Origin: Cylindrobasidium torrendii FP15055 ss-10
Lineage: Eukaryota > Basidiomycota > Agaricomycetes > Agaricales > Physalacriaceae
Reading direction: 5' to 3'
Length of the DNA stretch: 40,966 nt
Assembly: GCA_000934385.1 (NCBI GenBank)
Contig: KN880650.1
Coordinates: 1 to 40,966, forward strand
Position numbers and translations under genes: made by a program. The notes under the pieces are model-generated. The model did not search any database. It was not told the DNA's origin and saw only the letters and a program-made list of their open reading frames with translations. Positions 11,202 to 21,786 of the stretch are shown here, piece by piece; the first letter of the stretch is position 1, and the number at the start of each line of letters is the position of its first letter.

Positions 11202-12073
11202 ATGTCCAGTGTCGCCACTACATCTCTTCTATCGCGCCTCTCTTCTCTGTATCCCAAGCGTTCCGATGGACTTGTCAACCCATGGTCAATGATCACCTGC
11301 GTCGCGCTCGCCGCCAGCAATTGCCCCGAAGCCATCCCGAATGTCTACCGCTTTGCTACATCAGAACTACCAAAGGATGATGATGCTACCCAGATGGCTC
11401 TCACGCGGAAAATCCGTGATGGGATTTTCAAGGCTGGACTGACTTGCGGATACGCAAAGGTACTCACACTACTAGTAGTGGTGAATATCAACAACTAACG
11501 GTGTTGTCTCAGGCAATCAACGCGCTGGTAGAGCTTCACAATGTGGTACCAGAACGCTTCAGAGAGACTGCCCCGATTCGTAATATGTAAGTCAAAAGTC
11601 ATTGAGTCAGTGAAGAACGCTAAACCTCATCTAAACGTGCCATTTAAAGCAACACTTCCATGTCGGAGCTCTACGACAAGGGCCAGAACTTCTTCGACAC
11701 GACGTACGGTGACACTACGAAACCCGTTCAGACACTCCTGCGCGAGATCTATCCCGACATGGGTGAGCGCTCCCTCACTCATGCCTCAATGCACCGCTGA
11801 TATTTCCGGTCTCTAGAGCTATTCAGTACAGCAATAGGCTACGGTCTCGTATACTCAGAGCCAACTGCCCACACGCCTGCTGAGACATCGTATTGCCTTG
11901 TCGCAGGCTTCATCGCGTCCGATGTTCCGCGGCAAATTGGCTGGCACATTGCGGGGGCGCTGAGGAATGGTGCTACGCTCAGTGAGGTCAAGGCGGTCAG
12001 GGAGATTGCGATTATTGTGGCAAAGGAGGCGGGTGTCATCTCCAAACATAGCGTTCCGGAGGTGCAGGAGTGA
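11202..12073 (+). CDS. AhpD-like (carboxymuconolactone decarboxylase superfamily) protein
   Basis: Four exons (11202-11459, 11513-11586, 11650-11762, 11817-12073) encode about 233 aa. The all-helical C-terminal half, with QIGWHIAGALRNGATLSEV and the following VREIAIIVAKEAG helix, is typical of fungal AhpD-like proteins. AhpD itself is a thiol oxidoreductase that uses a CxxC pair. This protein has only isolated cysteines (for example in LTCGYA and SYCLVAG), so classical disulfide chemistry is unlikely. The N-terminus (SSVATTSLLSRLSSLYPKRS) is Ser/Leu/Arg-rich without acidic residues, which would fit a mitochondrial presequence. No neighbour suggests a pathway. Family membership is fairly clear; the reaction is unknown. 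Confidence 0.72.
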
Positions 12074-12352
12074 GCAGTGGACATCTACGTGCGACTTTTT
12101 GGCAACATCTAACACTGGTAGATAGATTTATACTAGACACAGAACCATGCACATGCTAGCGCTATAGCGATTCTGACCATGTAGGCTCTTGATCGCGTAT
12201 TGCAGCACGTGGTCGTGAATGAATGTATCGACAACTAAGCTGCAGATTCGGCTGGCGTCCAACGCGACGACCAATGAATAAAGAAGGGTCAAATCCCAAA
12301 AGCATATATAATACATCCAATAGTGAGCGAAAGGGCAGTAAATACAAATTAA

Positions 12353-13000
12353 TCAGTCGTCCCTCCACATCACTTGTCCGTGTGTCCACTTCTCCCCCAT
12401 CATGGCGCGTTTATGGTAAATCGTTCGTGACTTCTTGAACTCCCTAACGAAGCTGTCGATGTCTTGCGTGCTCGGTGTAGCAGTCCCTGTTGGAGGTTGT
12501 TGCTGCACAAACGCAGTCGCGAGCGCCTCGGATTCTTCGTCCTGTGCGGTTGTTGAATGTCGCAGACGCATGTGCAGGAACTGGGGGTCAAAACGCTGGT
12601 ATACATCCTTCTGCTCCTTCTCGAGTTCTTTCCATCGCGCCTCGAGATATTTCGCGTGTTCGAAGGCCTCCTTGGTCTCTGCCCGAATCTGGTATAAAGG
12701 ACCCTGCAGTGCGAGATTGTTTCCTGCGGATAATATGAGCAATCAAGGGTGACATGTTAAGAGCTGACGAACTCGCGATAGCTTCATTTGCGAGTCCAAG
12801 TTCGGATTGTGACTCGAACATGGCCTTGACACGGGGCAGTGAATGGAAGACAGCCTGGAAGTATTCGCGGTCGAGCAGGAGGTCTTCGAGATCCTGACGG
12901 CTGTATTTCTCTAATCAGTCCTCTTTCAAAAATCTTATATCATTATTCCGCACGAGAGTCCGGAAAGCTCTGGAAATTCCTGCGTGAGTTGGGTGGTCAT
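12353..13000 (-). CDS. VPS37: ESCRT-I subunit Vps37 (Mod(r) domain)
   Basis: Three exons (13000-12954, 12900-12774, 12724-12353) give about 181 aa. The Mod(r) helical domain is recognisable from LSRQDLEDLLLDREYFQAVF and HSLPRVKAM through NEAIARNNLALQGP to KELEKEQKDVYQRFDP. Vps37 is a core subunit of ESCRT-I, with Vps23/TSG101 and Vps28, and sorts ubiquitinated cargo into multivesicular endosomes. The protein is short but within the fungal range. Its first 15 residues (MTTQLTQEFPELSGL) form a tiny exon. It is divergent from RRP40 with 75 bp between the start codons. The intron phases all agree with the restored helices, which supports the model. Confidence 0.85.
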
Positions 13001-13075
13001 GATGATGATAGTTCGGTAATGGGGGTAACTGATCGGAGATCGGTGCGCGGACATCATCTTTGTCTTTCCGCCATC
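13001..13075. promoter_or_regulatory. very short bidirectional promoter, VPS37 / RRP40
   Basis: Only 75 bp separate the two ATGs. The interval includes TCATGATGATGATAG beside the VPS37 start and no TATA box. Both transcripts must start here, or overlap with 5' ends inside each other's coding sequence. Confidence 0.5.
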
Positions 13076-13920
13076 ATGTCTGCCACCGTCGTTATTCCAG
13101 GAGAGCCTGTCCCTGCACAGCACGTCAACTTGAAGCTCGGGCCCGGTCTGATTCAAACCACTGGCGGCGTACAATCCACCCGTGCCGGCACGTTAAACCA
13201 CTCCGCCAACAACGCGCGCTGGTGGGTGGAATCAAATTCGCGCAGAGTGCGTCTACAACGTCCGAGTCCATCCCAATTATCTTGAACAAAGGAACAGTAT
13301 GTCCCTGCGCCTCAGGAATCCGTGATTGGAATCATTTCGCAAAAGGCCGGTGAAGGCTTCCGTGTCGATATTGGAGGTGCACACTATGCTTCCCTCGACG
13401 GTCTCGCGTTTGAGGGTGCGTCAAAGCGCAACAAACCTAACCTCAAGGTGCGAATTCATCGTCCTTTCTTGGTTTTTTTTTTCACGCACGTACTGATTGC
13501 AGCGATAGGTTGGGAGTTTGGTTTACGCCCGCATTTCGCTCGCGCACAAAGACATGGAACCAGAATTGGAATGCTTCGACGCGCAAACACGCAAGGCGGA
13601 AGGATTTGGAGATCTCAAGGGCGGATTTCTCACACGGTGCAGTCTCAGTATGTGCAGGAGGTGGGCACTTCTCATTACAACCTCGCTTGCAGTGTTTACG
13701 GTCATGCAGATTACTCGACCCTAGTCATTTTCTCCTCCCGCTTCTTGGTTCAAAAATACCTCTTGAGGTTGCCGTTGGCGTCAATGGACGAGTTTGGATA
13801 TCTACGAAAGAACCCAAACACACTATTGCTATCTGCCGAGCCATTGAGGCTGCAGATCCTGACGGCGGCGCTATGGACCAAAAGGATATTACAATGTTTA
13901 TCGGATCGCTGGACATATAA
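13076..13920 (+). CDS. RRP40: exosome cap subunit Rrp40 (EXOSC3)
   Basis: Four exons (13076-13246, 13298-13447, 13509-13660, 13710-13920) encode about 227 aa, close to yeast Rrp40. In order there is an N-terminal domain (PGEPVPAQHVNLKLGPGL), an S1 domain (YVPAPQESVIGIISQKAGEGF through VGSLVYARISLAHKDMEPEL), and a KH domain ending in IPLEVAVGVNGRVWI and TIAICRAIEAAD. Rrp40 is one of three S1/KH cap proteins of the RNA exosome and threads RNA to Rrp44/Rrp6 in nucleus and cytoplasm. The motif GVNGRVW is a known landmark of the family. Intron 2 must end at 13508, because the nearer CAG leads straight to a stop. Confidence 0.9.
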
Positions 13921-14378
13921 ACCACCACTTCCGCCGCGTCACTATTACAAGACCCCCTTCGTCAAAGCTAAGGTGGAACTAAGGTCAGTTACAACCACCT
14001 GCACCACTTCTTGCCGCCGCTCGGTCCACCCAAGGTCCACCACGGTGAAGTATTTCCAAGTGTCTTGTGTCCATGGCTGTCGGAAGCCGTTGCATTTCGC
14101 CGTATGGCAGGCCGTATGTTTCATTGTTTCCATCTTGTATGAGTGCATGTCATCTTGGCGTTCGCGCCACGCATCGTACGCCGACTGAATATGAATCTCC
14201 ATCGCGTAAAGCGCTTCCGCAGGGTCTAACGCAATTGTTCATTGTTATGAAGGCACTCAATTAGAACTATTGCATTCGATCATTACTATTGACACACTCA
14301 CGCCCTCAACGTCAACTCCGAGCATATATATAAGACAGAACTTTCGCCGCATGTCCTTTCCTCCTCCTCCATTTCCTC
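13921..14378. other. intergenic region with P450 promoter
   Basis: This stretch holds the RRP40 3' end and the P450 promoter. A minus-strand open frame (13945-14202) has an amphipathic N-terminal part but no recognisable family; it is discussed separately and not called a gene. Confidence 0.45.
14325..14333 (+). promoter_or_regulatory. TATA box of the P450 gene
   Basis: TATATATAA lies 46 bp before the 14379 ATG and is followed by a pyrimidine-rich stretch (TTTCCTCCTCCTCC). Strong TATA boxes are common in regulated fungal P450 genes. Confidence 0.6.
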
Positions 14379-16268
14379 ATGTCGACCTACCAGTCGGCCT
14401 TGCGACATACTATTGCGACATATCCCGATGTTGCGTTCACTATTGTGCTCGGCTTGATTGTCTTCACAATTGTCAAATATGCACGAAGTCCATATCGCCA
14501 GCTTCCACCGGGCCCACCAGGCATTCCACTCATCGGAAATGTCTTCCAACTCATGACTGGGAATCAATGGGATACTTTTACTCGCTGGGGGAAAGAATAC
14601 GGTGCGTTTACTGCAACTTCTTATAGAGCGCTAGTTGACCGTCCATTCCTAGGTGATGTTATCTCCGTCAGCGTGGTTGGGCAATGCCTTGTAATCCTCA
14701 ACTCAGCGGAAGCAGCACACGAACTCATGAACAAGCGGGCTGCAAACTCGTCTGACAGGCCACGCAGTATTGTAGCGGCTGAGTATCTCACTGGCGGGCT
14801 CTTCTTTGTTTTCACGCCCTACAATAATCTGTACGCAGAATTCCATCTATCGCTTTACATGCTCATATTCTCCGTGATTCAGTCTACGCCGTTTCCGCAA
14901 GGCTTCCCATGAAGGGCTCAACAAGACGGTCACGGAAAGTTATCGACCAAGTCAGCACACTGAAGCTATTATCATGGCGGCGGGGGTCCTAGAGGCACCC
15001 GAACGCTTAACAGAACATTTCAAGCGCAATTCCGCCTCTGCAGTCATGTCCATGATTTATGACCACCCACCACTCACGAGTGGAACGTCTGAAGCCGTCC
15101 GCAATGTCGGCGAACTTATGATCCGCCTTACCCGCTCGGCGATGCCTGGCGCTCATCTCGTTGAGATCTTTCCCTGGTTGAGATATGTCCCTGCAAGGTG
15201 GGGCTTGCATTACGTCCCGCGAGACCGTACTGAACAAACGACAGCCTAGCCAAGTGGAAGCGGGATGCGTTGTACTGGTTCCAACATGATACCGAGATGC
15301 TTGAGGGGCTTTTCCTTGAAGTTCGCAAGCGGGTGGTACGCATACATCTCCCTTCCGTTTCATTGCTGACACTCGTCTTCAGGATGACGGAGACACTCGT
15401 CCAAGTCTCGCTGCAACGCTCATCAAGGAGGGAAAGAACCTCGGCCTGAGCGACCGTGAGAATGCATGGGCTGCAGGAACCATCTAGTATGTAATTTCCC
15501 GCTCCGGCAGCCTTATTGTTGTAACTTGCTCATTAATACCACTTCCAGTACCGCAGGCACTGAAACCACTGCCGGTGTCATGAACTGGTTTGTGCTGGCG
15601 ATGCTCGCGTTCCCCGAACACCAACGCCGTGCGCAAGAAGAGCTCGATCGAGTGGTTGGACGCACCCGACTTCCCGCTTTCTCTGATATCGACCAACTGC
15701 CATACATACATGCCTTGATTCGCGAGACTATGCGCTGGCGTCCTGTAGACCCACTAGGCATGGTACATGTCACTGTCGCGGACGACTGGTACGAGGGCAT
15801 GTACATCCCCAAAGGCACTATCTACGTACCCAATGTCTGGAAGTTCAACCACGACGAAGCCACGTATGGCCCCGACGCAGACGACTTCAACCCCGCGAGA
15901 TGGATCGGCAAGGATGGCGAATTCCTTCCTGGTCCCGAACTGGCGAAAGAGGACGGTCACTTTGGGTATGGGTATGGCCGCCGTGTGTGTGTCGGCAAGT
16001 ATGTAGCGCAACAGGCGCTCTTTATAAACATCGCGACACTTCTATGGGCAGTCACCATAGACAGAGTCAAGGATGATAACGGACAGCCCAAGCCTGTCGA
16101 CATCGATGGATGCATCAACGAAGGACTCGTTGTGTACGGTTTCTTGGCTTCCACAAGATTCGTTTCGACTAACAAGTTTTCAGAGGACCGATGCCCTATG
16201 AGTTACTGGCGGTAGCGCGCTTTGCGGATGCATACACTCTTTTGAAAGCGGAGCGGGACGCAGTGTAG
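14379..16268 (+). CDS. cytochrome P450 monooxygenase
   Basis: Seven exons (14379-14601, 14653-14830, 14883-15197, 15245-15335, 15383-15486, 15549-16133, 16184-16268) encode about 526 aa. An N-terminal membrane anchor (VAFTIVLGLIVFTIV) is followed by the proline hinge QLPPGPPGIPLIGN. Helix I has AGTETTAG, the oxygen-activating AGx(D/E)T motif. Helix K has the ExxR as RETMRW, with WRPVDPLG after it. The FNPARW region precedes the heme-binding loop FGYGYGRRVCVG, whose Cys ligates iron. It should be an ER-bound class II P450 relying on NADPH-P450 reductase. The general look is that of the large Agaricomycete families related to O-methylsterigmatocystin oxidoreductase (CYP5144-like). No biosynthetic cluster surrounds it, so the substrate is unknown and xenobiotic or wood-extractive metabolism is as likely as secondary metabolism. 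Confidence 0.9.
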
Positions 16269-16462
16269 ACGAATAGCACGAATGATCTTCAGTGGGGTCG
16301 TTGTACTAAGAATCTGGTCTGTCCAAATTTGGCAGGCATGTCATAATTCCATTGTCTTCAGTCCGCCAATGGCATATGCAGTAGTACAGTATATTTTCTA
16401 GTGTTCAGATACATACATGGGTTTCTTCTAATCACATACAACTTTCGGATTCATTCCATAGC

Positions 16463-19156
16463 TTACGCCGCCTTCGCCGCCGCTTGCACGAGCGTTGCCA
16501 AATCCCCTTTCAACTTTTTCAGCGCATCGACCGCCGACTTGATTTCCGTATCCACTTCAGGCGTCTTTGGAGATTTTGCCTTGAGCTCCCTCACCAAGTT
16601 GCCCTGCTCCGCAATCTTCGTGTCCAACTCCTCCATTTCCGGTGTCTTGGGGACATTCGGGAGGGGCGCAGCAGCTGCAGCCTTGCCCTTCTTGCCCTTG
16701 GGCTTCGGTGCTTCAGCCTCTTGAGGTCCCCCTCCGAATTGTTGACGGAACTTCTCCGCCTGCGCATCCTCAATGCGTTTGAACAAGTGCTCCGGCTTGC
16801 CAATGGTGTGTCCGGCGAGCAGGTCGGCGGAGAAGGCATCCGGTACGATGCGCCCAGGTGCATTCAGCTGCTGCAGTATCGCCTCAGAGGTCGCAGGCAT
16901 GAAGGGGTATACAAGGACAGAAAGGATGTAAATGAGGTTAAGTGCGCGCGCGACAATTTGCGCACAACGCTTGGGGTCGGAGGTCATCAGTGCTTTGCCG
17001 AGCCCGGAGGACTGTAGGTAGAGGTTTCCGCGTTGAGAGACGTGCATGACAATCTGGAGGCCAAGCCGCAGTTTGACGGCTTCCATGGCGTCGGTGTATT
17101 CCTTCAGGAGAGTATTAATATCGGTGATGAAGGAAGAGTCGTGTTCGTCATTGGGAGAATACGGTCCTGGTGTCTCGTCACCGTCTGGAATGACACTGTC
17201 GTATTGCGACGAGACAAACTTGAGGGCACGGTTGACGAAATTGCCGAAGCTGTAAATGGTCAGAGGACCTTCAAAATGTGGTACAACGGCCCTTACTTGT
17301 TGAGCAAAACATTGTTGTTCGCCGCAATCTAGGGTGGGTTAACAAGGGATAGCTTGAACAAGCCAAGACATTACTCACACAGTCCGCCCATGAGAACATG
17401 GAATCACTGGTTTCTGGACGGGTTGAAAGGAGGTAGTACCGCCAAACAGATGCAGGAATTCCAGTTTCAGCAGCTTGTGTACCGAAGACACCACGATTTC
17501 GAGACTTAGAGAATTTGCCACCCTCGTAGTTGAGATACTCTGATCACAGTGAGCAAAAGTGTCGCACTCGGGTTAAGCTTCCTACCTGTGGTCGACAAAT
17601 GGTGGAGCATAGTCCAGTCGCGGTTATCTCCTAGTTGAATAGATGGCCAGTAAACGGAATGGAAGTATGCGTTGTCCTTGCCCATGAACTGGTACAAGTG
17701 TACATTCTTCGGGTCGAACCACCATTTCTTCCACTCTGGCGTAAAGGTAGCGGTGATACTGGGATAGCCAATGGGGGCGTCATACTGTAGAAGCGTTCAT
17801 ATGAGATATCCAGGTCGGTAGAATACACATACCCAGACGTCTGTGTGTGCGTTTAGTCGGTATTTCAGAGCTCTGGAGGAATGACTTACAAAGCACCTTG
17901 CCCTCCATGGCTTTATCCTCCTCAGAATCGATGGGCACCGGTACACCCCACTTGAGGTCGCGCGTCAACGGAGTGGGTTGAAGGCCAGCCTTCATGCGAG
18001 CGTCGATAATCTCACCATCGGCACTGATGACGGAGTTTGGTCCCCACTTTCCTGCCTTCCATGCCCTCTTGAGCCATTCCTCTTCACGCGGCTGGACCTC
18101 ATTCATCTTGAAATAATTGTGCGTCGACGTCTTTGTAGTCACTTTGTGGGTTTTGTTGACCAGGCAGCGGGGTTGAAGAAGCTCGACGGCATCCAATGTG
18201 CGACTACAGAGGTCGCATTGGTCACCTCGGGCATCCTGGTCGAAGATGAGTACGGTGCATGATGATTGGGCCAGTGCATACTTCATAATTGCAGTAAGGA
18301 CAGATGCCCTCAACATAGCGATCTGCAAGGAATCTTGATTTGGCGTGAGATGCGGGATATGCACTTTCGGGGGAAGCACGCACTTGGGACATCCTTCACA
18401 GTATACCTGCTCCTTGTCCTGCTTTTCGAGCAGGCCATTGTCGCGGAGGTTACGGTAGATTTCTTGCGCAATTCTAGAGAGTTTCAACCCATGAACACGA
18501 AGTTGGGGCAGGGTACAAACTCGGTGTGCTTAGCCGTGGAGGTGCGACCGAAGTAGTCGAATCTACCGAGGATTTAGATAGTCAATGGTTCGCTGTCAGA
18601 GGCCACGCACCCAATGTCAAACCACTCGTATGTTGCTTTGTGTAGGACATGGTACTTGTCACAGAGCTCCTTGGGGGTAATTCCCTCCTTCAAAGCCTGT
18701 GTTTCTGTTGCGGTCCCATACTCGTCCGTTCCACAGATGTACAAAGTCTTGCGGTCCCTTGTACCTATGAGAGGTTGAGCTTATGTCGGTCCGGGGTCTC
18801 GGTGATACTTACGACTGTATCTGTGGCAGGTTTAGCACCTTTAGCGCTAACGAGTCAGAAAAGCGCGTACCGACTGTAGACATCGGCACTCAGAGTACTG
18901 CCAATGATGTTGCCTTGTATTCAGATTAGAGTTGCACGACATTATCCAGTATGAGGGTGTACCGAGATGCGGGACATTGTTGCAATATGGTAGTGCCGAT
19001 GTAATTAGGATGTTAGCTTGGCCTTCCGTGGGGAGTCTGTAATGGTTTGGGCTCTAAGCTTGCAGTCGCCAGGAAATGAGCATACGTTGCGGGTGCACCC
19101 GGGTGTGGGATTGTTCGGATGATGCCCTCTGCTTGCCGTATGTTTTGGTGAGCCAT
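16463..19156 (-). CDS. MES1: cytosolic methionyl-tRNA synthetase with C-terminal WHEP domain
   Basis: Fourteen exons encode about 688 aa. Exon 5'-to-3' ends are 19156-19086, 19036-18963, 18913-18871, 18820-18813, 18764-18611, 18562-18521, 18473-18384, 18333-18282, 18235-17890, 17840-17833, 17784-17586, 17539-17379, 17328-17297 and 17249-16463. The class I Rossmann core starts [18 protein letters not shown] (HIGH-like VPHLG). It continues through [15 protein letters not shown], a CxxC zinc knuckle (EGICPYC, DQCDLC) and [16 protein letters not shown] to the KMSKS loop as KFSKS. The anticodon-binding helical domain follows, then an Ala/Lys linker and a WHEP motif ([20 protein letters not shown]). 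There is no GST-like N-terminal domain, only 24 residues before the core. Exons 4 and 10 are just 8 nt each. ATG 19156 has an ideal GCCATGG context. An in-frame ATG at 19249 could add 31 residues. Confidence 0.93.
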
Positions 19157-19695
19157 GGCGGATACGTCGAAAGCTTGTAAAGTGGTGATCGAGAATCGAT
19201 GTGACGGATTGCGCGTAGTGTGACTCACGCGATCTCGTGATACTGCCATTGTTCACCCTTGTGCACGCTCAGAGATAGGCGGGGATACTTTACAAACACA
19301 GAAATCGATGGCACAACAAAGCCCGGAAACGATCATTCTACCTTTCTCACAAAGGAAATCGCACTTCATGCTGTAAGATTGCAAACTGGCGATGCTGAAC
19401 GTATCGTGTAAGCAGGCAATGTTTACATGGATACCTGACAAAACTGCGAAATTCAAGCTTGAGGTTTCGCAGCACTATAATTCAGCGTATTTCTCTTCCC
19501 CGACGCATCTTTCACACATGCTCGATGGCACCATTCATTGACTTTCTGACTCTCGGGATTTCCGAGGCAACGAGTCTCCGGGTACAGGCGCCTGGGCTTC
19601 GGGATATCCACTGGCGCTGCGACTCCCGACGGAAACTCCCAAGGTATAAGGATGGCGCACGCTGTACTCCTACAACACTGGCATTGACCTCCGCA
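19157..19695. promoter_or_regulatory. divergent intergenic region, MetRS / nitroreductase
   Basis: This 539-bp stretch separates two divergent genes and contains possible N-terminal extensions of both. There is an in-frame upstream ATG for MetRS at 19249 and one for the nitroreductase at 19525 (MAPFIDFL). The frame continues openly upstream of 19525 with arginine-rich codons but has no ATG there. No other gene was recognised. Confidence 0.45.
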
Positions 19696-20591
19696 ATGGC
19701 CTCCCGACCCTCAGACATCGACAACTTGTTGAAAGCCCAATTTTCTTGTCGCTACTACACGCCCCAGTCTGTTCCACGAGAGACTATGGAAGGTATCATA
19801 GATGTCGCTCGTAACACCCCATCTGGAGGGAACATTCAGTAAGTGTTTCTGTACCAGTGTTCATACAATGCTTGACGCGAACTATACAGGCCTTGGAAGG
19901 TGTATATCGTTACGGGTGATGCACTGAGGGATCTTTCCAAGGACATAACCAAGGCCTTTCTCAATGGCGCTCCCGGCCAGTACGAGAGCGAGTACGAGTT
20001 CCTACCTTCTGACCCTCCAGCGGCGATCAAGGAGCGCCAGTCGAAATGGGGTGCTGGATACTATGGTACTTTGAACGTCTCTCACGATGATGTTGCCGGA
20101 AACCGAGCGGCAATCCTACGGAACTTGTGCGCACTAGTTCACCATTCACGCTTTACACTGACCTTTGTGAAGCCAGTTCTACGGCGCCCCTGTAGCCCTC
20201 GTCTTTACTACTGAACGCAAGCTTCCACACAGTAAGCTCTGATATTGCAACTGCTAGAGAATAAAGGATTCAACTCGGCGTCAGACTCTTGGCTAAACAT
20301 AGGTTACTTCGCGCAAAGTGTGACTTTGGCTGCGCGGTCTCGTGGTCTGGAAAGCGTCTCCCAGGTGCGCTGGCCGTGGGCATAAACATGGATAGAGGGT
20401 GACTGACTTTTCTGCAGCAAAGCATCGCCATTTACCACAAGATTTTGCGGAGACACATCCCTATCACGGAAGAGGAGATAGTGATTATGGGGATGTCCAT
20501 GGGCTATCCAGATCACGAGGAAGTCGCTAAATGGCGCTACCGCCCAGAGAGACGGGAGGTCTCCGACGTAGCGTCGTTCATTGGTTTCTAG
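19696..20591 (+). CDS. nitroreductase-family FMN oxidoreductase
   Basis: Five exons (19696-19838, 19890-20126, 20173-20231, 20267-20364, 20418-20591) encode about 236 aa. Landmarks are the N-terminal FSCRYYTPQSVP strand, ARNTPSGGNIQPWKVYIVTG (the FMN-binding segment, crossing an intron), FYGAPVALVF, and a C-terminal helix and strand with VIMGMSMGYPD. Proteins of this family reduce nitroaromatics, quinones or similar acceptors with NAD(P)H as soluble homodimers. The start at 19696 matches the usual N-terminal length. An in-frame ATG at 19525 would add 57 residues without obvious domain character. Intron 3 (20232-20266) is only 35 nt; the other nearby AG sites give a 26-nt intron or a stop. The physiological substrate is not indicated. 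Confidence 0.82.
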
Positions 20592-20788
20592 AGACACTAG
20601 ATATTTACGCTGCTCAATAATGTGCGAAATATTTTATAGAGCAGTTTGCAATGAAAACCGCACACGAGACAGATCTAGAGATAGCACGCCTAAAGGGGAT
20701 AACGCAATGAGATAAACACTCGACATTTAGCCCTGGCCACAAGCTCCGCCTTTCCCTACCACTACCAGCCACCGAAAAAACCCTCGAA

Positions 20789-21745
20789 ATGGCAACCCCA
20801 CCTGCGCCGCCTCAGCCATCGATGGATATGAACGCAAACAGCAAACATATGAACCCGCTGCCAGCATCCGTCTTCACACTACCACAGACGGCACAGCTCG
20901 AGGCTCTCTTCACGATCATCCGCGACAAGGACACCGCTCGTGGTGACTTTCTGTTTTACTCCGACCGGATCATCAGGTTGCTCGTCGAGGAGGGCCTCAA
21001 CCATCTGCCTGTCATCCAGCGCACGGTCGTGACACCTACAGTGCGTGGGTCGTGTGCTACATCCATTAGACGTGATTGACCATATGCGTAGGGCGCAAGC
21101 TACGACGGCGTCGGCTTCGAAGGCAAGATCTGCGGTGTCTCAATCCTGCGCGCTGGAGAGGTAAACCCTCTTCGCAGCCCAGACAGTCGTGGCTAAGCAC
21201 GCGCCCAGGCAATGGAGGCTGGCTTGCGTGAGGTCTGCAGGAGTGTACGGATTGGAAAGATCTTGATCCAACGCGTGCGTTCTCATTATGAGCGGGGGAG
21301 CACACTCTTACACGTTCATTTCAGGACGAGGAGACAGCACTGCCTAAACTCTTCTACTCAAAGGTCACGCTTTACACCGCTTGGTCCCATGTTTCTGACC
21401 CTCCTTCAAGTTCCCGAATGACATTGCCAGCCGATACGTGCTGCTTCTTGACCCGATGCTTGCCACTGGCGGGTCCGCAATCAAGGCCGTGGAGGTGCTC
21501 ATGGAACACGATGTGCCCGAAGAGCGCATCATATTCATCAACCTCGTCCGTACCCATAACCCCTCGCTCAGCGTTTCCCTTCTCACCTTCGCATGCAGAT
21601 ATCCTCGCCGGAGGGTTTGCGCAAGTTCTCGGACAAGTTCCCCAAACTCAAAATCATCACCGGCTGGATCGACGAGGGCCTCAACGAGAAGGCATATATC
21701 ATCCCGGGCTTGGGTGACTTTGGTGAGCGCAGATACTGCGAGTAA
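20789..21745 (+). CDS. FUR1: uracil phosphoribosyltransferase
   Basis: Six exons, all phase 0 (20789-21040, 21092-21160, 21209-21274, 21325-21363, 21411-21545, 21599-21745), encode about 235 aa. The enzyme salvages uracil with PRPP to UMP and in fungi is also the activation step for 5-fluorouracil and 5-fluorocytosine. Visible hallmarks are the substrate-binding [27 protein letters not shown], the PRPP-loop [13 protein letters not shown], and the C-terminal uracil-binding [20 protein letters not shown]. The N-terminal 25 residues are Pro/Met-rich and extra compared with yeast Fur1 (216 aa). It converges on the epoxide-hydrolase-like gene with 41 bp between stop codons, so their 3' UTRs probably overlap. 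Confidence 0.95.
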
Positions 21746-21786
21746 GCCATACATTCAATCGGGAACTTGGGGGGTCACGTTTGCGA

